A stretch of 64,000 nt of DNA, taken from assembly GCA_028829895.1 (NCBI GenBank), contig CM054177.1:43108664-43172663 (forward strand), in the 5' to 3' direction. The first letter of the stretch is position 1. Each line of letters starts with the position of its first letter. Below are positions 13,949 through 25,900 of this stretch, one piece after another. The translations under genes were made by a program, and so were the position numbers. This DNA comes from Sinotaia quadrata. Lineage: Eukaryota; Mollusca; Gastropoda; Architaenioglossa; Viviparidae. Below the pieces are notes generated by a model. The model did no database searches and was not told the origin of the DNA. It saw only the letters and a list, made by a program, of their open reading frames with translations.

Positions 13949-16900
13949 ACATGTTAATATTGGAAATATTCATTTAATTCAATCATTATAATCTCTCTGT
14001 CTTTCTTTGTCTCCCTGTTGGCCACTCTTTCTTTCTCTGTCTTAAATCTTAAACTATTATTAGAATTTATAGAAATAAACTACAAATGAAATACCATACA
14101 GAAAATGTAATTGTACTTTTATATAGCTGTTTCTTGAATCAGTATCACTAGAATAAATCACAAAACCCAAGGTGTTAGTGTGTCAGAAAAGTTCATCATA
14201 GATTTTATGATGTAATTTATTCTAAGCCTTGATCATCAAGCATCACAAACCTATTGAAGGCTGCTATTGTGCTAAATCTTGGAATTGTCCCACTAGGGCT
14301 AATACTCTAATAGTAATTTGTAATACTAATAGAGATAAAGTTATTTGGTGCTACTAATCAAAACCACATCATATATTAATTAATAGCATTATTCATTGCT
14401 AAAACTGAAAATAATTGAAAATATAATTATATTTGTTTTCTTCTTTAGTTTAAAAAGTAGTATAAATAATAGCATAAATAATTTAATAGTATTGAATTTG
14501 AAGATAAAAAATATATATAATAAAGTGCAAATTTTTATACTTTTGAATTATATTTGGGCTGAGCTATTTCATAAAATTTGAAAAGAAAATGAAAGCTGTT
14601 TTATGACTAAGTTACTAACTAACTAAGGCATTCAGAGTATGATGAGTCATTAAGTATTAAGAAAAAATAATTGTAAATAAAGAATTACAATCTTGTAAAG
14701 ATTATCACCTTTATCAGTAAATGATTAATTATTCAGATTGTTTCGTATTCTATTATAATTTATATATATATCACTTATCACTCAGTGAAGGGGCTGCAGC
14801 ATGATCTAGGGACAGAACTATGACCTATGTCCGGCTGGGAGTAAATCAAGCTCTGTGCAAAATTTTGTTTAGCTAAAGTGTCATATTACTACATCTTTTC
14901 TCCCCTTCTAAAATTAAATGGACATTTTATTAATGTAATATTTTACATGTTTTCAAAGACATTTTAATATAAATTGGTAACAATGTTTGTTACTTTTTGT
15001 AAATCTCAATTGCTTATTTTACTCTGCTGATTTGCTTATGTTTTGCCTTTCTTTATAAACTTACACTTTGCATTTTAAAATTTAGTATTAATTCAACAGC
15101 CAAGAATGATGAAGATTAATACTTTTTTTGAAGTTGTACTAGTCTGAAATAGTCTTTCGTAGATTTTAAACTTTGCTTATTTAGCACTAGCATAAATAAT
15201 ACTAATACAGTAATAGCTACATGTATTAAAAAAATATTTAATCTTATATTTGATATAAATTTAAGCTGAAAAATCTTGTGAACATTAAATTGTTAGCCCT
15301 ATGGCGGATTTGTGAATACGTATTATAATCTTTTAGAAGAAAATTAGTTATCTGATATGATAGTATTTGTCTGATTAAAACATATCTTTGCTTACTTTAA
15401 TTATTTCTTTCACAAAATAATAATAATAAAAAAATATATATATTCTCTCCCTCTCTCTGTGTGAAAGTTAGTGTGGTAAATACTGTCCTGACCTAGCATA
15501 ATACTTTAATAGCAATCAAATCTTTTTTGTGTTTGGTTATTTATTGATAAAGGGTTAAAAGGTGTTTGGCTATTTCAGGTCAAATAACAATTCTTATAAC
15601 TTACTTGAAGTTCAGCTCTTATTTGTCTTTCTGGTCTTGCACTTTTTCTTTTTGGTGGAACACACCAGAAAACTTACTGATTTTTTTCCCCCCTCTCTTT
15701 TTGTTGTTTATCAGTGTCAGCATTTATATATTATTGACTTTTGCAAAATCCTATTTTCTTTACCTGAGAATTCACTGATACTTATATTATTATAACAGCA
15801 CTAACTAGCAAAACTTAGGAGTAGAAATATTTTCAGTAATAGGAAATATTCTAATATTTTAAAAGTACTATCTACCAAATCTTGAAAGTAGAAATATTTT
15901 CATTACTGGAAAATATAAATAAATAAATACATAATAGCATTGCTGGCATACAGTTTTATTAACAGTAAAAATATTCTCAGTACTGGAAAATTTACTGATA
16001 GTGATACTTATAATAGTACTGATTAGCATATCTAGCTTAAACTAAAACACACATTAACAAAACTTTCCATTAGATTTAGAGATAAAGAGGACTTTATTTT
16101 TTAAAAACAATAATGAAAGAAAGCTATGACAATTGTTTACATTTCCTACTACAAACACTGATCTCACTGCTAATGCTATTAATAATATAATATTATTATT
16201 ACTTTATATAATTATAATTTATATCTATTAATGCAGAAAATAATATATTAGTTTAGATTGATGTGGACTGTACTTTAGGTACTGAAGTTGACTGTACTTT
16301 TAAGTATTGAAGTCAACTATAGTTTTAGTAGAAATTGAAGAAAAATATATTGCCTTGAGGATATATTTATCTGGATCAGGAGTTTTCTTTTTTCTTTTTA
16401 TGTGTAAATATTTGTATTACAAGCATACATTATAGTACATGTAATTAGTATATATTCATTTTTTTGGTTTTAATTGCTACTAAAAAATAAATCTAGTCTC
16501 ATTATTGTTTAACAATAACTATAATTACATCAGTGCTTTAAATAAATTCTAATGCACATAAGGTTGATTATCACAGGAAGAAACTGGAAGACAAAAACTT
16601 GACCCTAAAGAGAAAAATTTCTTAGCAGAATCAGCCACAATTGAAGACTTACTTAGTACAATCAGCCAGAGAGTTTCTTAGTAGAATCAGCCATAAAGAG
16701 AAGATTCTCTTAAGAATCAACCACAAATGAGAAGATTTTCTTAGCAGAACCTGCTTACCCAAAAACTCTTTCTTCATGTAGTTAAAAACTCAACAGATTA
16801 TCTCAGACAAACAAAAAAGCAATTAACTTTAGTCATTAGTACTTGGTAAAGATGATTGTCTCAACTGTCACACTACAAATTCCAGTACTTTGGTACCACT

Positions 16901-19900
16901 GTTACTAATTATATAATATGAGTGATAGTATCATGTGTTACTGATACTATGGGTAATTCTATATTTGTGCAAAATGTGCCTTGCAAACAAATGTTATGTG
17001 CAGTTGCTAACTAGAACATCTGCTATGCACACTGTCACTGTTACTAATTAACATTCAAGTCTGCTTACGGAATGATAATGAGAATTATTGAGATATAAAG
17101 CAGCCATTAGAATTAGCAGCAATTCAACAACATGGCTGTTATCTCTGTTCACATTAAAAAGCTTAGAACATAAAACAGGAAAATTAAAACCAAATCAAAT
17201 AAAACTTAAGATGGGAAACTTCTATCTCTCTTATGTTTTCACTGCAAAATTGTTCATAAAAGCAGCAGCTCTAAGGGAATCAATATTTGAACGTCATTGA
17301 GTCACGATTTTACAATGAATAACTATTCCATGAGTTGTCAGACTCAGAGACTCCATCCAAATGTGTTATTGCTGCTTCAGGTAGTGGATGACATTTATTT
17401 TCAACCCAGCTTCCTAAGTTATACTTCACGAAGATGCTAACCTCTCCTAATCAGTTTTTGATGAAACTGATTTCTTTTTTCTTTTCTTTTTAAAAAAAAA
17501 AAGCTCATTTACTGGTATCATATTGTAACTGGGTTTGTTTGAAGAGAGATTTTGTTTGCTTGTAAGAAAAAGAAAAGAAAAATGTATTGGAGTGGATACT
17601 CGGGGATGGAATATTACTATGATGGAGGTATGATGAAAATGTATTTGATGCTTTCAGTTCTGTTTCATTTTGTTAAATGTGTACAAATGTATTGAGAGCA
17701 GATTGAATTTTTAGAAAATTGTCCAGAATTTATTATGCTAATGAGTAATTTAGTTTTAGTTTTATTTAGTTTTTAAAATGTATGTTATATGTTTTTGCAT
17801 CTTTAGAACTAAAACCTGCTTAATAAAGTATAATTATCTAAGGAAAATATTTTATTTTTATTTCAACATGATTAACTTTTGTATTAATTAATTAAATAAC
17901 AACAGCAACAAAAAAAATAATAAAATAGCTCAGCTCAAATAAATTATAAATGGGAAAAAATGTTAGTTTTTCTCTTCTTTTGTATTATTAGTGTATTTTT
18001 GTTTGTGTGTCTATTTAAATTTTAAGAATATTAAGCAGTTTAAAAGAAAGATAGTGTACATTTTATAGACTGATTATAATTAATTTTTGTTGAATATAGG
18101 TATTAGGATTAATAATTTAATATAAAATATGATTATGACAGGTGAGAAGAAAAAGAGATAACTGTTATTGATATTCAGTGCAGAAAAATCACCATAAATG
18201 ATTTGAATGCCAAATAAAGAATAATGAGTTAAAGAAAATCCATTAAATTTATATTAGATAAATTTAAAAATACAACACTAAACAACAAAAGAAAGGAAAT
18301 CAAATGTTCAATTTTGAAATTTGAATTCTTAAATTTGGCGTCTGTTAATGGTTTGACCACGTCAAGTTTAAAAATCATTTGCAACTTAAGTTTTCTTATT
18401 TATTTTTAATTTGTGGTTTTAGTTTAGTAAATATCACTAAATTGAAGTCTTTTGGTTGGATTGCAAGAAAGACTATGCCCATGGCATATTAATAGGGTTA
18501 TGAAAGGGGTATTTGTGTATGCTAAGGGAAGGTGCCAAAAAATTCTGCCATAGGAGTCAGATACATTAATATCATGCTTATTCTATACATTTGTTTTTCA
18601 GGGACACCCGATGGGAAGCCCAGAAAAAGAAAATCAGGAAGAGAGTAATTATCTAATTTATTTGTTTCTAGCAAAAATTAAATGTGTTTTGTATTTATTT
18701 CTTGTTGTAACATTACATTTTTCAAGTTTATTTTATTGTTTTAGGGCAATCTCCTTCACCTTACACTACCACATAAAAGCACAGCCCAGTCACTCTGTAT
18801 TTTTCAAAAAGAAATGGTTTATATTTATTTTTATTGGAAAAAGACATTGGCTCATGTGCATTTGCATAATGTCATATATTAATATTAGTATTAGCAGTTG
18901 TTTATATATTAGTAGTAGTCATATTTTTTATATTAATATAATTATAAAGAAATCTTGTCACTTTGAACATATACTGTTATTACATACCACATGGAGGAAA
19001 AATGGGGGCATTTTTAACTAGGACCTTTGTTTTTGACTTTTAAAATTTTTTAATCTGTTTATAGATCTGATGATGAGGACAGCCAAGGAGGATCATATGG
19101 ACCTGGAAATGATGCAGCAGATAAAGAACGTTTTGCCAGGTAGAGACAGAGAACGAGCTTGCTTGCTTCTAATCACATGAGTATTGTGAGACTAGCTGAC
19201 TCTGAAATGCTAGAAATCGCTTTGGGATAACCTATGTGTGTGTGTGTGTGGTGTGGGTTTTTTAAAGTTTGTTTAGTAACTTACAAATATTAAGTTTCTA
19301 TTGCAAAAATACTAATTCAGATAAAAAGTTATAGATAACTTATCTGTCTTTAGATAAATGGATAACTTCCTGCTGATCATTTTAATAGGTGAACCATAAT
19401 TATGTTATGTATAATTTCCAAGATGAGACCATTTATCCATTTTAATTTTTTTGTAAATAAGAATTGTACAGTAAAATGAAAAGCTGATCATTTTGATATG
19501 TGAACCAACTCTGTCGGATGTATAGTTTCAGAGATATGACAGTTTGCTTACGTTTTCTGTATTAAACTTTGTTAATGCCCTATGTATTTGGTTATTCGCA
19601 ACAAACAAAAGTGAAAAATATATGAGTGTAAAGAGTTATATGTCCATATTAATGTACCAATCAGTTTTGGGGTTACTTTGGAAGCTCCCCTTTTTTTCTT
19701 AAAACTTGGTACCTGAAAACGTGAATTTTATTTTTCTGGCTGTGAGGTGACATTTGACCCATTTTTGTTGCAACCCTAAGGTACTTTCACCAAAGTTTAT
19801 GGATACTATAATAAAATTCAGAGAAAAACAACAACACAATTTTAAAGACAAAACATCAATCTTTATTTTCACATAAAAATGGTTAGTTGAGGTTTAATGT

Positions 19901-22900
19901 GAAGAAAACTGGTAAATTTTAGAAAATTTGTGAGATTTTGCCCATAAAGTAGTGGTGGTGGGATAACCTACTATAATGCTCATATAGTTGTTAATTAATC
20001 AGAACTATGGCTGTATTGCTATTGTCATAATTAGTCACATTTTGCAGAGTGTTAGACAGTGAGAGTTTGGTTGTGACATACTTGTATTTAGTCACTTTAT
20101 GGAGAGCATTTGATTGTGATACTCATACACTTGTAAGTAATCACTTCATGGAAAGTGTTTGGTGTGAATGTCTTGTGCTTGTAATTATCACTTCATGGAG
20201 AGTGGTTGGTTGTGATAATCTTATGCTTGTAATTAATCACTTTATGGAGAGTGTTTGGTTGTTATAGTCGTATGCTTATAATTAATCACTTCATGGAGAG
20301 TGTTTGGGTGTGAATGTCTTATGCTTGTAATTATCACTTCATGGAGAGTGGTTGGTTATGATAATAAATAATCACTTTATGGAGAGTGTTTGGTTGTTAT
20401 AGTCTTATGCTTGTAATTAATCACTTCATGGAGAGTGGTTGGTTGTGATAATTAATCACTTCATGGAGAGTGCTCAGTTGTGATACTTGTATGCTTGTAA
20501 TTAATCACTTTATGGAGAGTTTGGTTTGATACTTATAATTAATGACTGTATGGAGAAAGGTTATGGTAGTCTTATGCTTGTAATTAATCACTTCATAGAG
20601 AGCATCTGATTCTGTAATACTTGTGTGTTTATAATTATTTACTTTATGGAGAGTGGTTGTGGCACTCATAGATTTGTAAATAATCACTTTATGGAAAGCA
20701 TTTGATTCAGTAGTACTTTTATAACTCAAAAGTAGTCACTTTTTGAGTACTCATAATAGTCACTTGATGGAAAGATTTTGATTCATTAATTCTTATATAC
20801 TCATAATTTAGTGAGAACTGAGAACTTTTGGCTGTAATATTCATTTATATTGGTAACTTTTTACTATAATATTCATAATTAGTCACTTTATGGTTAGTCT
20901 TTGGCTTAATACTCGTCATTAATAATTTTATGGTTATTGTTTGGCTGTAATACTTGTCATAAGTAATTTAATGATTAAATTTTTGGCTGTAATACTTGTA
21001 ATTAGTCATTTTAGGGTTAGCTTTAGGCTGTAATACTCAAATACTCGTGTACCTGTAATTATTTGCCTCTTTAAAGCTTTGGTGGGCATCATAGCTTTCA
21101 CCTGCATCATTTTGTTTGTGTTGTAGGGAAAGCCACTGTGAAATTGAGCGGCGTCGGCGAAATAAGATGACTGCTTACATCAATGAGTTATGTGATATGG
21201 TTCCCACTTGTAGTACTCTGGCCCGTAAACCAGACAAATTGACCATACTCAGAATGGCAGTGTCACACATGAAGTCACTTCGTGGTGAGTGTTTTGTGTA
21301 TGAGAATAGTAGTGTCTTGCATGAATGATTTATTTACCTAATGGTCATGTCAAACACGAAGTCAATTTGTGTGAGTAGTTTGTTTGCAGGCTTTTATTAT
21401 TTCATTCCAAATTATAAGTATATATTGAAGTCATTTGAAAGTGTTTATACTCTCATTGAATGTTAATTTGAAAACTCACATAATAAATAGGTTGCACACC
21501 AGTTCTCATCTTTAAAAATTTTTTATATATTGAACATTTGTATTCTTGCAGAATATACCATTCTGAATTTAAAAAAACAAAAGACAATGAATCAACAGCA
21601 CCCCTTCAATATTTTTTGTTTTTGTTTTCAGGTACTGGCAACACAAACAATGATGGTTCTTATCGCCCATCATTCCTCACAGATCAAGAATTGAAGCATC
21701 TTATACTTGAGGTACATATTCAGTTTAAGGAAGGAAACTGTTGTTGATGAAATGCCATAGCTCATCAGCACATATAATAATAATGAAGTATATTATGTCA
21801 TAAAAAGCCATTGTGTTTTTGAATACTTTTCTTGTTTATAAGTCAATCTGTTTGCTGGTTTGATCTCATCATTTGGAGTTTATTTATTTTTTCCCCTAGA
21901 CTTAAGAGGTTAGAAGTGTTTGATTTTGTTTGGACCTAATTTGTGTAGTAATGTAATGTTATTTTATCATAGGTACTAGTCTTATTTTTGTTTTAGTTGA
22001 GCAGTGGTAGCAAACAGTGGTTTTAGGTAGTTTTAAGCCAGATTCACATACTTCCAGCACATTCACATTTGTTTTCATCAGGAATCACATGCATAGGTTG
22101 TAAATACTTCAAAATGACCGTGTATAGAGGACCTGGTTAAGGAGAAAGCAAAAATCTAGCAAGGATTCCATCAACAGTAGCAAGTTAAGCTGAACTTGAG
22201 TAAATGGGGCAAGCCCACTGATTTCATTCCCCCCCAAGGCATACCTCTAGCAGGAGTAATGGTAGCCTGGGATGATAGCCTCCACTTGAATGGAAGTCCT
22301 TTCAGGGTAGTGGTTGTGAATCAGATAGCAATGTATTAGTTTGTTGATATGTCTTCTCAATTCAGAAGAATTTGGACTCATTTTTCAAGAAGAGGTATAT
22401 ATTGCAATAGGCAAAAAACCAATACTTCTCCATAATCAGGACATAAGTGCAGGAGAATGACTTTATGCCTGACTTCCTGTTGCATTAGATTTGCTTGACA
22501 TTTTTGTTGTCCCTCCCTACTTCAGTCATGATGTTACTTCAGAGCTACTTGATGTTACTGTTGATTCATCAAAACTATATGACACCTTATTTCTTTGTTG
22601 GTGACGTCATTCATGTTTCATCTAAACTACATTGACACCTTATTGATATCATTTCCTGCTTCATCAAAAACTATACTGATACCTTATTTGTCTGTGATAT
22701 CATTTCTTGCTTCATCAAAGTGCATTGACACATTGCTTTGTCAATTTAGAGATTTCGTGCTTCAGTAGCTGTTCAGCACTATGACTGTTAACTCTTTTTT
22801 TGTTGTTGTTTTTTTTCACATGGTATTAACAGTATGACATGTATTTATTAGTAACCATCACTCATTAAGTCATCTATTGCTGTTGAAATTTATTTAAAAA

Positions 22901-25900
22901 CTGACTTTTTTTGAGAGAAAACGGATATTATTTAAGAGAGTCATTTATTTTATTTCTTTTTAAATTTTTATTGGTACCGTGTATTAATCAATGTTTGCTT
23001 ATTTTTCTTTCAGCCTTCTGGCTTCTTATTTTTCTTTATGGGATATTTGTGTTTGCATTTGTTATTGTTGTTGAGCTGCTGTATGTATGGTAATTCATTA
23101 ATATTTCAGGAAAAGTGTTTAGTTAACATTTGTATATATGAGTTTTAATTGCAGGTTCCATATTTCTCCCAGCTATATATGTAAACGATTCTGATTTAGT
23201 TGGGTGGCATTGTTATCTATCAGATTTTGTTATTGTCAATTTCAAAAAATTAATTTTCTTCCTAGTTTAGGGCACAGTAGACTGTTTCTCTCTCACACAT
23301 AAGACCTTAAGGCATCTCCCATTTCCCTTGCAAATCATTGAAAGCATTACACTAAATAAAAACTTGTATTGAAATAATTGTAATTTTTTTCTTTCTTGTG
23401 TCAGTAGGAGATAACTATTTGTAATTCTCTTTTATTGGAGGTGTAACTAATAGTAACTCTGAGACAAGTATTTAACTCTTTTATAGGAGACAGGTATTTC
23501 AACTCTCTTCTAATGTTCTATAGGAGACCTATCTGTAGTTCTTCCATTCTTGACCAGTTCCATATGACTAAAGTTTTGTTTTACCTAGATTCACATAATT
23601 TTTGTCTATTTTTTTAAAATCTGTGCTATCAATTTTTTCATTATTTTGTATGTCATCAGAAAAGATTTTATATAGTTTTTATTATTATTTTTTAGTTCTT
23701 TATTTTGTTATTTGAGAATATTAGAAAAGAAATAAAAAGAAGATTCCTTGGTAACAATAAGGAAGCAGATGCTGTCCTGGACTGGTCAGGAGAGTAAGGA
23801 GGAGTGTTAATGTTCTCCTGTTTTGTTCTGTACATAAGTGACTATTCCATTGTGAGTAGCAATTTGTGTTCATGTCACTTGATAGCATATGAATTCTTGT
23901 TTGTATTATTGTACACCACACAAAAGTGATGTATTTCATTGTGAGCAATAATTTACAGGCATCAGGTGGGATTCATGTTGGTAGTATTTCATTAAACATC
24001 TAATTGATTTGTTTGGTTGTGAATAATATTTTTTGTTCAATATTTACAGGCAACAGGTGGATTCCTGTTTGTAGTATTCCCAACATGAGTGATGGGTTTC
24101 ATAGCAGGCAATAATTTTTGTTCTTGTCATTTACAGGCATTTACAGGTGGTGTATATTCCCAACATGAGCTATGTGTTTCATTGCAAGCAGTAATTTTTG
24201 CTCTTGTTATTCACAGGCAGCAGATGGATTCCTGTTTGTAGTCCAGACAGATTCTGGTCGACTTATCTATGTTTCAGACTCAATAACGCCTGTCCTTAAC
24301 CAAAGTCAAGTAAGCTATATACAAATAGAAATGACATGCTTGCTTTTAAAATGCTTACACACGCACACACACACATGCATGCATGCGTTACTGTCTTTCT
24401 TTAGAAATGCTTGCATACATACATATTACAAACCATTTGCCAGAAGAACTTTATAGGTGTCTTCAAGTTTCTTTTTCATCAGATGAATTAACATTTTTAA
24501 AAATGAGGTTCTAACTTTTGATTAAGACAATAACTATACAAAGATTTAAAGAAAAGAACTATTGTATTGTAGGCAAAATAAATGTAAAGGCAACATCAGC
24601 TCTTATAACCTAATTGGATACTGGAAAGCAATTTTAGGTGAGGTATTATAAATCCAAATTATCATAATTCCCAATAGGCATATAATATTAAAATGGTTCT
24701 AGACTGTTTATATACCAATGTAGTCTAACTCTGTTTCATATTTTAAAAAATAAAGTGATTTAATAACAAAAAATGTATTTTTCTCAGTTTTTGCTTTTTT
24801 AAGCTTTTATAACCTGAGTCAGATCATAACTTTGTCAAATTTTGTTAGAATTTGATAGAAATGTTATATCTTATAGCATTTAATGTGTTTTGCAAAACAA
24901 CACATGGAAATTTTGATATCTTTGTTCTATGTTGAGATATAGGCTTCTGAATAGTATTTTGGATGAAATTCTATAATGACCGATAAGGTGAAAACTAGAT
25001 GTTGCAGAACTTTTTAACTATTAAAGGTATCAAAAATCCCACGTGTCACATTGCAATAGATGATTAAGGTGGCATAATAAAAGTGATTTGGTGATAAAAG
25101 ATTTAGTAGGAAAAAAGTTACAGTCTTGTCAAAAAAATGAAAAAATCCTAGATGGCTACCGTTGCCCAGTGGAACTTTGGAATTCTGAAAATGGTACAAA
25201 CCATTTCTTTTTAATACCATATGTGCATACTATTAATTACAAGATGAAATATTGCATCGATAAAAGTGTCTTATATAGATGCCAAACCTGCCCTTAATAT
25301 GACCAAGATTTCTGAGTGAAAGTTGAAAGGGAAGAGAATGGATGTCAGTACTGAAAGAATAGGACAGAAATGTAGTGAGAGCAGAACTAGAAGACATGGA
25401 GTAAAGACATATGCTATTGGGTTGTTAAGACATATAGTATTGGGGTTTGTTAAATATATACTATTGGGGTTTATTAAGACATATAGTATTGGGGTTTGTT
25501 AAGACATACATTATTGGGGTTTGTTAAGACATATAGTATTGGGGTTTGTTAAGACATATACTATTGGGGTTTGTTAAGACACAGTATTGGGGTTTGTTAA
25601 GACATATACTATTGGGGTTTGTTAAGACATACTATTGGGGTTTGTTAAGACATATACTATTGGGTTTGTTAAGACATATACTCTGGGGTTTATTTCAGGG
25701 AGTTTCCCTACCTTATTTAGTGTCAGAGTGAGGATTAATAGTCAACCAAATTAATTATTGACTAGGTAGGAAAAATTGTTATTTAGCTAGTTTAATTTAG
25801 AGAACTATCACCAGTGTTTTTTTTTTTTAATTTTTAAGAATAACTGTCTGCTGCTCATCACTGATTGGACTCAAACCAGAACATAGGGTGTTTGTTGAAT

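Larger units (their letters stand above)
10286..17581. other. ARNT intron 1, proximal part
   Basis: Long AT-rich intron sequence. It holds an ATT/AGT-rich simple tract (10,540-10,630), an inverted interspersed repeat copy (11,660-12,452), a (TC)n(AC)n tract (13,887-13,950) and decayed tandem repeats (15,790-16,030 and 16,600-16,762). No other exon is recognised. Confidence 0.6.

Noticed and set aside
25546..25731. Open frame of repeating Leu-Arg-His-Ile-Leu units
   Set aside because: A translated 25-bp intronic minisatellite without gene context.
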